From contig BSWB01000005.1 in the NCBI GenBank assembly GCA_033239125.1, positions 16,235,447 through 16,299,446 of the forward strand: DNA of 64,000 nt. Reading direction: 5' to 3'. The position numbers and the translations under genes are program-made. The notes under the pieces are model-generated. The model did no database searches, was not told where the DNA came from, and saw only the letters and a program-made list of their open reading frames with translations. The stretch is from Fagopyrum homotropicum. Its lineage: Eukaryota; Streptophyta; Magnoliopsida; Caryophyllales; Polygonaceae. Shown in pieces: positions 21,194 to 33,208 of this stretch (its first letter is position 1; every line of letters starts with the position of its first letter).

Positions 21194-22230
21194 TAAACAC
21201 ATTGCTCTTTTATTTGAGCTAATAGACTAAATAAAGAGTTCACAAAACTCAACATTACAACAAGCCAATGACAATGATCTATACCTTGAATCTTAGATAC
21301 ATTAACCGTCACATTAAACCCAAAAAAATTCAAGAATAGTCCACTCACTTGGATTAACATTATGCATTTAGCCATCCAATTTGCAAGTTGCTGCAATCGT
21401 TCATATACCTTCACATGTATGACCAAGTAGATTCACATAGAAAAAACATATATCAATGGTTCAAACCCTCGTCTCAAAAATATCCTCTCTTTTTTGTGTT
21501 TTTCATTAGAGCACTTGCAAATTTTGAGAGTTCACAAGCTAGATATTTAATGTTACTTTAATTGTTGATAAGGGGAATCCAAAACAGGTAATCAAATACT
21601 AACCATGCATATAGGATAAAATTACAACAAAAATCACTACAATTTAAAACAAAATAGATCACTTGAAAAATTACAACATAAAAGCTTTAGTCTACAAGAT
21701 AAAAATTACAACAAAACAGACCAAGTCAGAAGATATGCAAATCCAAAGAGACAAATTCACCGTACCTCAACATTAGAGTGATAAGCTTGTCGAATGAACA
21801 ACCAAAACTAGCATACGTCGCACTCACCAACATTGTCAAATAAGAAGCAAAGAAATGAGATTGAGAGAAGAAGAGTTCGAGCCTACAAAACGTGTGACGT
21901 ATAAACTTGTAAACCATTTTATAAGAGGCGTGTGGCGGTATATAAGATTTCAATCGATATAATGTTTTGGAGGAAGAAGACACACTCCGTGTTAATTCAT
22001 TCTTCACCGTCTTCAAATGGTTGTTAATCGGAGGAAGGAAAGACATTTTGAGATTTAAGAATATCTCAAATAAATCTTCTTATAATATCATATTCTGTAC
22101 AATTTTATAATCTTTTCTCTACTATTTTTCTAACCCATTAGCCTTAATTATTGATGAGAGAAGGTTAGCCTTTGATTATGATCAATGGCTTAAATTAATA
22201 CAACTTCACGGTGATCGCTAACCTTGTAAC
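21194..22230. other. Region without a recognised gene
   Basis: A minus-strand frame of 106 codons (22046-21726, MSFLPPINNHLKTVKNELTR...) has a plausible start context but no family I recognise; it could be a fragment of a gene or element. The rest is AT-rich non-coding. Confidence 0.35.
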
Positions 22231-23009
22231 TATGGATGATAATAGTTGGGGATGGGTGAATATAACACTTCCATCATCGACCAATCATATAAAATTTTTA
22301 CTCGACCTGTAACGTTTGTCACCGGTATCTGCATCTGCGGGTGGACCGAGTTTTTCGGGTGAAATTTAACATGTTTAATAAGATAATATTCAACCAATTT
22401 TTTTAACAAAATGAAATTGTGCAAGTTATAACTAAATATGGACTCAATCTACCTTAACTCTTAACATGGTCGAAATGAAAATATTAATCCGAAACGTACA
22501 TAGTTCCAAAACATAAAATGATACGAAAGTGAAAACCAAAATCATTAAATCAAGCAAAATTACTCAAAGTTATCGTCAACTCCCATCAAAATATCAAAGT
22601 TGACACTTTATTTGATTTGTTCTCAAAGAAGAAGTTTTAATGAAAAAATAACAAGAAATTATTATATTGATTTTCAAAGTGAAAAATTTGTATATCATGA
22701 AACTACATTTTAATTTAATCTTATATATAATTAAAGTATAAAAAAAGTTAATATTAAAAATAATTTTGTGTAATCTTATACATCATTAAAGTATACAAAA
22801 GTATTTATATTAAATGTGGACAAGGGTGGGTGATGGACGTGGTGATGGGTACGAGTAGTGGATTAGGTGTCTTTAGTTGCTTAATCTGACCCATCCATCA
22901 CCATTGCACTTGTCATCCGAAATCACTCGCATGTTGAGAATTTTCACCTATTATTTGAGACGGAATTTCAAACATATATCATCGGATGCAAATAAGACTG
23001 TCATTCCTA
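22231..23009. mobile_element. Second non-autonomous hAT element (779 bp), Ac-like ends
   Basis: Ends read TATGGATGATAAT (left) and TAGGAATGACAGT (right, inverted), matching the Ac-like hAT consensus TAGGGATGACAAT. The 8-bp flanks are CTTGTAAC (22223-22230) and CTTCTAAC (23010-23017), a target duplication with one mismatch. GATGGGTG / GGGTGGA-type subterminal repeats occur at both ends. No transposase inside. Confidence 0.8.
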
Positions 23010-23017
23010 CTTCTAAC

Positions 23018-23540
23018 TGACCAACAAAACAAATGTATCAACCCAAAGTAATAAAAATAATTATTAAGAAATTTGTAGGTCATAATTGCAAAAGAAATTA
23101 AGATGAAAAGTCGTCGTTTTATCGTTCTAAATTTTAATTGAGCATGAGAGCATGACTTATGGTGTCATGCTTTGAAATTCTACTAGTAAACATATTTGAA
23201 TAGAGATTACACAATAAACTAATAAATTATGTATCAGTTTTATATAAGGTTTGTTACAAAAATAAAATATTGCAATATATGTATATTGTTTTCTTTGTTG
23301 CCATTAGTTGGCCCTGTCGGTACTGCTCTGTGTTTGGATATCGTAATCTTAATTAAGAAAAAGTCCTTATCAATTTTAATTTTTTTTATACATGTCACGA
23401 ACGCACGATAACTCAAACTTGAGTATTGATGCTTAAAAATCTAGATTGGAAGTTCAAAATCAATTTTAACCCAACGATTACTTTTGAGTATTAAGATAAT
23501 TGAGTTAAATGATTTTTTTTCTTATATGTTAGGTATAAAC
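23018..23540. other. AT-rich non-coding spacer
   Basis: No gene, RNA or element end recognised between the hAT element and the copia LTR. Confidence 0.5.
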
Positions 23541-24253
23541 TGTTGAGATTTTAGACGTGTAAAAGCGGAATTTCAGGAAACAATTTCTTAAACAATCGCA
23601 TGCATAATATATTACATAAGGGAGAAAAGGAATACCTTTTGATGCGTGTTCAATAACTCCTTCAAAAATATGCAGAGTCCCAAGTGTTACTCCTCTAGTT
23701 GGTCCACCCGAGACTGAACAAGAATTATCTTAACCTTCGATTGTTAGAACAAAGAATGAAGCTTTTGAGAGAGGGATCGAAGAGGAAGAACACATTATTT
23801 CTCACGTGTGATACACAGCTGAATCTCCTTCTCTTCTAATCGATCGTTCGATTATATCCAACTAGGTTTGGACTTTTTTTTAACTATTAAAAAGTCCGAC
23901 CTTAAAATAAAAGATATATATTTAGTATTTAATAAATAAATAATCCCTTATCTATTATTAATTACCAACTTCATAATATATTTTGTACTCCTACAAAATA
24001 TATCATTTTCCACCATATACTCCTATATGGTAATTCTCTCATTAATTGATTCAGTTCACATGCTCGTTATGGTATAACCTCGTAGGATTCGATAACACTA
24101 GCAATACATTTTATCATATAAATGTACCGATCATGGTTAGCTTCTAGCAAAACGCCATGACCCCTAATATCATTGGATTATATATATCCCTATATTTAAT
24201 GTCCTATCTCATCATCAGTAATTACACCTTGGATAAATGATACAATTCCTTCA
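23541..24253 (-). repeat. Copia 3' LTR (713 bp)
   Basis: Begins TGTTGAGATTTTAGACGTG and ends GATACAATTCCTTCA on the + strand. Homologous along its length to 31545-32217. Confidence 0.88.
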
Positions 24254-25058
24254 GTCTCCCACTTGTACTTTCATACAAGTGTGCAATGTTAAAATTTCCT
24301 TATCGCTTAATGTCCTTATCTGACTATGTGAAGGAAACCATCTTTGCCATCAGATATGTTTCTTGAACTTCTAATATCAAACTGTCGGTACAGATCAAAT
24401 CTGAGCATGACCATGCATTTACACAGTTCTCACTCTTCAAGTGGCCGGGGAGACCAATCCTTCCCCGTGTATCAAGGTATACCTGGTATAGGAGGACTAA
24501 TCCAATCTTGCAACGACTATAACTCCCACTCAAATTTTAACCATCGTGATTACTACCTTTATAACTGTTTGTTACGGTCAGCGTTTAATAGTATCTAAGA
24601 TATGTCATCCTTCAAATGAAAGTTACATCAAGCTCATGTTAAGGAACTCACTGATAATGATAATCGCTATGACACCTCAATATGTCACGAGAGTTATAGG
24701 ATCGGTCTGTCCGATGAGTATCACCATACTCACCTATGCAAGCGATTGTACATCTCCATGTCCTATGAACTATGAAACCCATGTTCATCATTCGCTCACA
24801 AGATGGTCTACTATAGAGTCGTTTGTATCCAAGTTAACGACTCAGACCACGGATCCTTTCAATTTAATAATTTCAGTTCACTTAATGCGGTTTCATTCAC
24901 CGGAACTTTTTCAGTAAGCACATTTGATAATTAATAAATTGTTTGGATACTTTATTTAATATTCAAGTAATAATCAAATAAGAATATGAAAACTCATATA
25001 TAAATCAATCATAAACTCCATGACAAAAACAAACGTTTCTCAATCCAAACACAGAAGT
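24254..25058 (-). other. Copia 3' untranslated region
   Basis: Between the RNase H end and the 3' LTR. Contains the polypurine tract next to 24253. Short frames here have no coding signature. Confidence 0.6.
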
Positions 25059-28000
25059 TCAAAAGAATTCTCTAACGTGTTTGAGCCCTTTGGTCCGAGT
25101 ATGACTATCATGCTTAGGCCTATTCATGGGTTTATTTAGTGGATCTGCAATATTATCATCTGTGTGCACCTTGCACACCCTTACATCACCCCGATCAACA
25201 TAGTGCCTGATCATGTGATACTTTCGCAGAACGTGTCTGGATTTGGAGCTTGAGCTAGGTTCCTTCGCTTGAGCAATCGCGCCATTGTTGTCACAATAGA
25301 CGTAAATTGACCTCATCACGCTAGGGACAACGCCGAGCTCAGCTATAAACTGCCTAATCCAGATCGCTTCCTTAGCCGCTTCTCCCGCAGCAATGTATTC
25401 TACCTCTGTGGTTGAGTCCGCAACCGTGTCCTGCTTTTGGCTTTTCCAACTTACCGCTCATCCATTCAAAATGAAGACGTATCCAAACTGCGACTCAAAG
25501 CCATCTCTGTCAGTCTGGAAACTAGCATCGGTATAGCCCTTGATGACTAACTCATCATCACCTCCATATACAAGTAGATCATCCTTAGTCCTTCCCAAGT
25601 ACTTTAGGATGTTTTTCGCAACTTGCTAGTGAATGTCACCAGGATTCGACTGGTACCTGCTACACATACTCAAAGCATATGCAACATTTGTTCGAGTACA
25701 AGTCATTGCATACATGATGGATCCTATAGTTGAGGCATAGGGAACCTTGCTCATCCTCTCAATCTCACTAGGTGTCTTAGGACACTAGGTCTTACTGAGA
25801 TGGATCCCATGTTGCATAGGCAGATATCCTTTCTTGGAATATGTCATCTTGAATCTCTGTAGGACCTTATTTATATAAGTTCCTTGATTGAGACCAATAA
25901 TCCTTCTAGATCTATCTCTATAGATCTTGATGCCTAGTATGTACTCGGCCTCCCCTATATCTTTCATTGAGAAATGCTTCTTAAGCCATCCCTTTACTGT
26001 TTCCAGCATCGAAATGTCATTCCCAATGAGTAGTATGTCATCCACATACAAGACTAGGAATGTTACCTTGCTCCCACTCAACTTTTTGTAAACGCATGGT
26101 TCTTCTTCACATTTGATGAAAATCAAACTGTCTGATCACTTCATCAAATCGAAGATTCCAACTCCCGGATGCTTGCTTCAATCCATAAATGGACTTCTTA
26201 AGTTTGCAAACCTTCCTAGGATATTCTGAATCCTCAAAACCCTCAGGTTGCATCATATATACATCCTCTTCTAAATAGTCATTTAGAAATGCGGTCTTGA
26301 CATCCATTTTCCATACCTCATAATCATAGAAGGCGGCAATCGCTAGGATTATCCTAATGGACAGGATCATGACGACTGGGTAAAATGTCTTCTCATAGTC
26401 AATACCATGAATTTGTTTAAATCCCTTAGCAATCAACCTTGCTTTATAAACAAAGACATTTTCATCCTTGTCTGTCTTTACTTTAAAGACCCATTTGCAA
26501 CCAATAGGTTTTACCCCATCAGGCAAATCAATCAAGTCCCATACTTGATTTTCAGACATGGATTCCATTTCGGATCTCATGGGTTTGAGCCATTTATCGG
26601 AATTCTGATCCGTCACAGCTTGCTTGTAGGATGCGGGCTCGTTATGCTCCATGAGGAGCACTTCGATCTCGGCATGCAACACATAGTCATCCAAATGTCT
26701 AGGTTGTTACCTTATCCTGCTTGATCTCCAATTTGGGCCAACAATAGGAGAGATTTCAGTTGTATGACTTTCTACATCATTATGCAGTTTCTCATTTGTA
26801 GATTTCTCCACATCAATATGTGGGTTCCTCTTCAGCCTGATCTGTTGTAGGAATTGATTCTTGAACTGGATTAACTTGCCTCATAAGAGGTTCATCAAAA
26901 TAGTCAAGTTCCTCAGTGACATCTTGCATGTCCTCGTAATTTGAACTTTTCTCCCACTTGGCTTATTGGAAAAGAATTCCTTTTTCAAAAAGACACTATC
27001 CCGAGAAACAAACACTTGGTTCTCTATGGGATGGTAGAAATCATACCCCTTGGTTTTCTTGGGATATCCTACGAAGTAACATTTATCTGATTTCGGTGCT
27101 AGTTTATCAGATTGTAAACGTTTTACATATGCTTCACACCCCCAGACCCTCAGAATGACAAGTAAGGAACCTTTCTTGTCCATATCTCATATGGTGTCTT
27201 GTCAACTAAACGTGACGGAGTCCTGTTTGGAACGAACACAACTGTTTGGAGAGCATATCCCCAAAAGGAAAATGGAAGATCCGCAAAACTCATCATTGAA
27301 CGAACACTATCTAACAAAGTCTTGTTCCTCCTCTCAGACACACCATTTAATTGTGGAGTTCCCGGGGGAGTGAGTTGTGTCAAAATTTCACAACTCCTCA
27401 AATGGTGATCGAATTCATAGCTCAGATATTCGCCCCCTCGATCTGATCGAATCACTTTTATCTTCTTGCCTGTTTGTCTTTCCACTTCATTCTGGAATTC
27501 CTTGAACTTTTCAAAGGATTCTGAATTCTATTTCATTAAGTAGATATACTCGTATCTACTAAAATCATCAGTAAATGTAATGAAGTAGCGATAGCCAGAC
27601 CTAGCATCTTTACTCATAGGTCCACATACATCCGTATGTATGAGGACTAGAAGTTCAAAAGTCCGTTCACTCTTACCAGTGAAGGGTGACCTTGTCATCT
27701 TTCCCATTAGGCACGACTCGCATGTTTCAAATGATTCCAAATCAAATGGTTTAAGTAATCCAACTGTTTGGAGTTCCTTAATGCGCTTTATGTCTACGTG
27801 ACCCAATCGACAATGCCATAGGTTTGCTTCATTCGACTTTTACCTCTTTGTATTAATGTTATATATCTCAATTTTGAGGTCCAACATGTATAGTCCATTA
27901 CTACTCATATTCACACGACCATAATAAATATCATTCCTATAAATCTTCATCACCATGTGATCAGTAATGGTAAATGTATAACCTTTACGGTTCAAAACTG

Positions 28001-28439
28001 AAATTGAAATTAAGTTCTTATTAATGCATGAAACAAAATAACAGTTATTAAGTTCTATCTCTAAGCCAAAAGGTAAAGACAAACAATAATCTCCAATGGA
28101 AACATCAGCAACTCTTGCTCCGTTACCAACCCGTAGATCAGCCTCTCCTTTCCGCAACATCCTTCTATTTCTTAGTGCTTGTACATTCGAAGTAATGTGA
28201 GAAACACATCCGGTATCCAATACCCATGAAATAGAATTAGTTGACAAAATTTCAACAACATGAATACTCGAAGTGGAGACATTCCCCTGCTTCTTATCTT
28301 CCATGTACGTCACATGGTCCTCATCAGATGAGTTCAATGTGAGTTTAGGGATTGGATGTTCCACGACATCCTCTTGGTTCTCCGACCTAAGAACAATTCT
28401 CTGATTTCTCTCCCAATTAAGGAAGTTGTGTTCGTTCAA
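25059..28439 (-). pseudogene. Ty1/copia gag-pol, gag largely deleted
   Basis: Read leftward. A gag start (NFLNWERNQRIVLRSENQ, 28430) passes within about 30 residues into a pre-protease linker, so most of gag, including the zinc knuckle, is gone. Protease: SWVLDTGCVSHITSN (about 28225). Integrase: HCRLGHVDIKRI, CESCLMGKM, HTDVCGPM and IRSDRGGEYL (27830-27150). Reverse transcriptase: WVFKVKTDKDENVF, KMDVKTAFLN and LYVDDILLIGND (26694-25785). RNase H: VYCDNNGAIAQAKEP to DNIADPLNKP (25770-25059). In-frame stops at 27840, 27528, 26881 and 25785 and frameshifts near 27170 and 26120 disable it. Confidence 0.9.
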
Positions 28440-30038
28440 TTTTTTTTTTGTTGAGTATGGAGCGTAAAGAAGATTTGAGGTTTTTGTTTGACATGGTGAA
28501 CTACAAAATCACAAAATAATAAAATGCAGATAAGTTATGATTGATTTTGCAAAAGCTATAAACTGTTATAACAATTATATACAATTGAAGTTTTGCACAT
28601 TTTCACTCATATTATCAATTCCCTTAGTGAGCAAAAATGATTTCAAGATCCTATCATATATGAACCTTAGCGTACTTTGGCATTGCCCTAAGTCTTATAT
28701 AATCAAGGTAAGTAAACTCCTTTACTAATTATAACTCCTTATAATTCTTGGTTGATGAGAACACATCTCATGTGAACTCACCCTTATGCCTCAAAATTCA
28801 AAACTTTTTCTTTTGGTCTTTCGTTGAGTTAACCATATCAAAGCAGCACGCCCCTTAGTATGAGCATACCTGCAATGTATCTAGGTCAAAGTAAGGACGC
28901 CCCACTTTGGCGGAACCTATCCTACAAATTTCTAGATATGGATCGGTTATGATATGGAAAGGCAATTCTCAATATTCTTTTAAGGGACATTTTAAGCATG
29001 CGAGGTTGTTATTTTAAAGCGAACTCATAGCAAAAATAACAAACAAGCATACAAGGTGGGAATTTAAGGCATTCAAAAAACGCATTAAATAAATGGTTCC
29101 TAGTATGACCCCTAAAAGAATATTCATTCTTGGACCTTTATGGATCTCCATCCTTCGGGCTCCTTAAGACTTTGGTCTTCTTGTATAATGAAATTTAAAA
29201 TAACTCTTGTAGAAAAGAAAATTACAAAAATACATAACGATACGCAGATGGTGTACAAAAAAAACCATAACGATACGCAGATCGTATTTAGCTATCCTAA
29301 GATTGAGGTCATACTATTAACCGCCTGCACGAGCATATCACCATACACATACATACAAGCATGACATATATGATATTCAAATGAAATATACACATAAGCA
29401 CATAACAATCACTTTATCACATAAAGAGAGGAAAAAAAAATAGAACTACAAATTTCTTTCCGGTATTGTTTTAATCAATCATATTGCGTATGGTATTAAT
29501 ATCATATATTAATCATTAAAATGCTAAAGGTGTAAAATTTCTAAATTTGCAACCTTTCCAAAATTAGTAACTTTCTATTTATGGTAACTTTCTAAAATTA
29601 GTAACTTGCTAATATTAGGACATTTCGAATGTTAGATCATTGCTAAGATTAGACATATTTATTATTTTAGTAACTTGTCAAAATTTAGAATATTTCTAAA
29701 TTAAGACCTCATACAAAATAAGCAATTTTCCAAAAAGAGAATAAATCATATTTATCTAGATAGAATATCTCATATAATATCTTTTAATTTTTTTTAGATA
29801 TAATTTAACTAAGTTAAAGTATCTCAAATCTTAACAAAATTAAATTTATTTGTTTCCAACTTGATAAATCATATTTATCTTGATAGAATATCTCATATAA
29901 TATCTTTAGTAATCAAATCTTATCTTTTTATTTTAGGGTATAATTTAACTAAATTAAAATATCTCATATCTTAACAAATTAAATTTATTTATTTCCAACT
30001 TGATAAATCATATATATCTAGATATAATATCATATATA
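28440..30038 (-). other. Copia leader, inner part
   Basis: About 1.6 kb of AT-rich leader between the residual gag start and the MITE. No coding potential; repeated short blocks such as TTAGTAACTTTCTA occur at 29560-29640. Confidence 0.6.
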
Positions 30039-30103
30039 GGGTGTTGTTCAAGTAAGGCACATTATTCCGGTACAGCCGACCGTACGGCCGACACGTGTCC
30101 TGG

Positions 30104-30105
<2 letters not shown>

Positions 30106-30165
<60 letters not shown>
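30106..30165. repeat. (TA)n microsatellite in the MITE
   Basis: About 60 bp of TA repeats just inside the left arm. Confidence 0.95.
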
Positions 30166-30167
<2 letters not shown>

Positions 30168-30209
30168 TTTCTTTCTGAACGAGTTTTTTTTTTTTAAATG
30201 AGTAAAAGT

Positions 30210-30775
30210 AATAGTTCATAACTTATAAAAGGATAGTTCATGAATTATAATAGAATAGTTCATAGTGCAAAATTTATAAAGGAATGGAAGTAATAGTTCA
30301 AAACTGATTAAGGAATAGTTCATCACTTCTAAAAGGATAGTTCATGAATTATAATAGAATAGTTCATAGTGCAAAATTTATAAAGAAGTGAAAGTAATAG
30401 TTCAAAACTTATTATGGGATAGTTCATGAATTATAATAGAATAGTTCATGAATTATAATAGAATAGTTCATGAATTATAATAGAATAGTTCAAAGTGCAA
30501 AATTTATAAAGGAGTGAAAGTAATAGTTCAAAACTTATTATGGGATAGTTCATGAATTATAATAGAATAGTTCAAAGTGTAAAATTTATAAAGGATAGTG
30601 CATAACTTATAAAATGATAGTTCATGAATTACAATTGAATAGTTCATAACATATAAACGATTAATTTATGAATAATTTGATAAAATATATTAAAAAGTAA
30701 TAGTTCATGGGTTATATGGGAATAGTTCAAAGTTTATAGGAGAATAGTGCATAAATTATAACATGGTAGTTCAAA
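30210..30775 (+). repeat. ATAGTTCA motif array
   Basis: About 20 copies of AGTTCA, nearly always as (A/G)ATAGTTCA, at intervals of about 15-50 bp, within larger repeats such as ATAGTTCATGAATTATAATA. Fills the interior of the MITE. Confidence 0.88.
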
Positions 30776-30912
30776 CAAATTTTTATTCGTTTCTGGAAAA
30801 AAAATCGTTTCAAAAAAAAAAAAATTTTCCGGGACACGTGTCGGCCGTACGGACGGCCGTATGGCCGTACCGCATTAATTGAACCGTACCTGAACAAAAG
30901 CCATCATATATA

Positions 30913-31544
30913 ATATCTTTTAAAAACAAATATTATTATTTAGATAATTAACTAATCTTATTAGACAATTAATAAAAATAATAAACTAAAACCCTAAAAG
31001 CTACATTCAAACGCATGACCCAAAGCTTAATCATTAGGAATGTCGTAACTATGTTATTAAGAATGCTTAATCATCATTAAGCATCATTAAGATCCAATTA
31101 AGCATCCAATTTCATTAAGAATGGTGTAACCTATACCATGCATTACAATGCCTTAACTTATATCATATATAAAATATTTTACTTTCACTTTTGCTTACTT
31201 CGGCCATGTGCAACACTTGCACACGTGATCACAAATTACACTTAGCTAGCCAAATTGCATAACCATTGTACGGTTAAAAAAAACATATGCAAATTATGCT
31301 AATCACCATTAGCTTGCAATTGTATCGCATGATACGTGACTACTTCATGAAAACTTAATCACCATTATGATCTCCTTTTGCTTAATCGCCATTAAGCATC
31401 TAATTTTACACCTTAATCTAATCATGCAAATTAATCCATACAAACAACCTCTTTCATAATTGAAACAAAACAATCAATACATGCATCAAAACATGGTCTT
31501 TTTTATTTGATCTAATCAATTTATGCAAGAGGCTTTGATACCAC
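30913..31544 (-). other. Copia leader, outer part, with primer-binding site
   Basis: AT-rich leader with several AAGCATC/TTAAGCAT repeats (31060-31100, 31380-31400). The primer-binding site GTGGTATCAAAGC (minus) abuts the 5' LTR at 31544. Confidence 0.65.
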
Positions 31545-32217
31545 TGTTGGGATTTTAGATGTGTAAAAACGGAATTTCAAGAAACAATTTCCTAAACATC
31601 TAAACAAGGACCGCATGCATAATAGATTAGATAAGGGAGAAAAGGAATACCTTTTGATGCGTGTTCAATACCTCCTTCAAGGATATGTAGAGTCCCAAGT
31701 GTTACTCCTCCACCCGAGACTGAACAAAAATCGTCTTAACCTTGAGAGAGGGATCGAAGAGGAAGAACACATTATTTCTCACGTGTGATACACGGTTGAA
31801 TCTCCTTCTCTTCTAATCGATCGTTCGATTATATCCAACTAGGTTTGGGCTTTTTTTAACTATTGAAAAGTCCGACTTTAAAATAAAAGATATATGTTTA
31901 GTAATTAATAAATAAATAATCCCTTATCTATTATTAATTACCAATTTATAATATATTTTGTACTCCTACAAAATATATCATTTTCCACCATATACTCCTA
32001 TATGGTAATTCTCTCATTAATTGATTCAGTTCACATGCTCGTTATGGTGTGACCTCGTAGGACAGCAATACATTTTATCATATAAATGTACCGATCATGG
32101 TTAGCTTCTAGCAAAACGCCATGACCCCTAATATCATCGGATTATATATATTCCTATATTTAATGTTCTATCTCACCATCAGTAATTGCACTTTGGATAA
32201 ATGACACAATTCCTTTA
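31545..32217 (-). repeat. Copia 5' LTR (673 bp)
   Basis: Begins TGTTGGGATTTTAGATGTG and ends GACACAATTCCTTTA on the + strand. Relative to the 3' LTR it lacks short blocks (for example about 35 bp after CTTAACCTT) and its last dinucleotide is TA where the 3' LTR has CA. Confidence 0.88.
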
Positions 32218-33208
32218 TCCAAAGAAATTAATTAATGGGTAGGGATCGTGACAGAGAATTGTTCACATTACATTGAGTATTATATTGGGTAATTAAAATT
32301 TTTTATTATTTTGCGTAACTAAAATAGGTAATTAAGATTGGGTAATTAAAATGAGTATTTGAAATTGGGTCGTTTAAAAAAATAATAAAGGGATCTTCGA
32401 CTTTAATAATTAAGATTGGTTATATAAAACTGGATAGCTAAAATAGATGATTAAGGTTCTGATTAATTAAGATTGAGTAATTAAAATTAATGTTGAAAGT
32501 TGTGTAATTATGTTTCAGGTTATAAGAATTGAAGTATTCAAATTTAAATACTTAATATTGGGTATTATAGAGTTAAGTATAACGTTAAAATAATTAAATA
32601 CATAATAATAAAATGTAATTAGTCCATCTCATAATAAGGGAAAAATGAGCCTATTAGTCAAAGTTCAAAACTCGCTAACTAAACTCAGTATTTTACAATT
32701 TTATAAGGAAAAAGTATAAGCTTTTGTAAATAGTTTCGAAATACCATTTTTTTTAATCGCATAAACCAGATTCATGTTGATTCGTCTACGATATATTGAC
32801 CTCTTCATCAAACGAAATGATTTATAAGTCCGTTAGATGAGTACGTTATATAACCCTTACAAAGGCCATTAGCATACCTTTTCTTCTATATTAGTTTAGT
32901 GTTTTATTCTTTCAAACCGATGATCAACATGGCCCGAGAATAATTAATTTATTTTATTCATCAATATGACCGGTTTAAAAAACCTCTAAGGTTACCATTG
33001 GACATCTTCTCATCAAAAATTTAGTTCCACTTTTTCTTTGCATTATCACGGTTCACTTATTATAGAATTATATATTTATACATCTAATATGTGGCATGTA
33101 AGTTGCATATAATAATAAAACATTAATATTAGCAAGTGGTCTACGTATTCGGTGAATAAATAGCCAAAGAAAAAGCTTGAATTTTCGGCTTCTATAACTC
33201 TACAAAAT
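32218..33208 (+). other. Intergenic region upstream of F-box gene 2
   Basis: From 32286 to about 32510 it contains many copies of a GGGTAATTAAAAT-like motif (GATTGGGTAATTAAAATG and variants), a degenerate short tandem array. A TATA-like sequence (TATATTTATA) lies near 33069. No gene. Confidence 0.5.

Larger units (their letters stand above)
30039..30902. mobile_element. MITE (864 bp), probably Mutator-type, in the copia leader
   Basis: Long imperfect inverted ends: GGGTGTTGTTCAAGTAAGGC left and GGCTTTTGTTCAGGTACGG right (inverted). Both lead into near-identical CCGTACGGCCGACACGTGTC arms. Flanked by the 10-bp direct repeat ATCATATATA (30029-30038 and 30903-30912). Target duplication length and long TIRs suggest a Mutator-derived MITE. 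The interior holds a (TA)n tract and about 20 copies of an ATAGTTCA motif and no gene. Confidence 0.85.
23541..32217 (-). mobile_element. Ty1/copia retrotransposon with both LTRs
   Basis: Minus-strand element: 5' LTR 31545-32217, primer-binding site GTGGTATCAAAGC (31544 leftward, initiator-Met tRNA type), leader, gag/pol pseudogene 28439-25059, purine tract near 24254-24266 (minus: AAGTGGGAGAC) and 3' LTR 23541-24253. Removing the MITE at 30039-30902 leaves about 7.8 kb. The LTRs differ by many substitutions and several small indels, so the insertion is not recent. No matching 5-bp target duplication was found. Confidence 0.88.

Noticed and set aside
21455..21480. GGTTCAAACCC, similar to the B box of a tRNA or SINE
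   Set aside because: No A box at proper distance, no cloverleaf and no A-rich 3' end.
30210..30775. Regularly spaced AGTTCA repeats as a CRISPR-like array
   Set aside because: Repeat unit is too short, spacers are themselves repeats, and it is inside a MITE of a plant genome.
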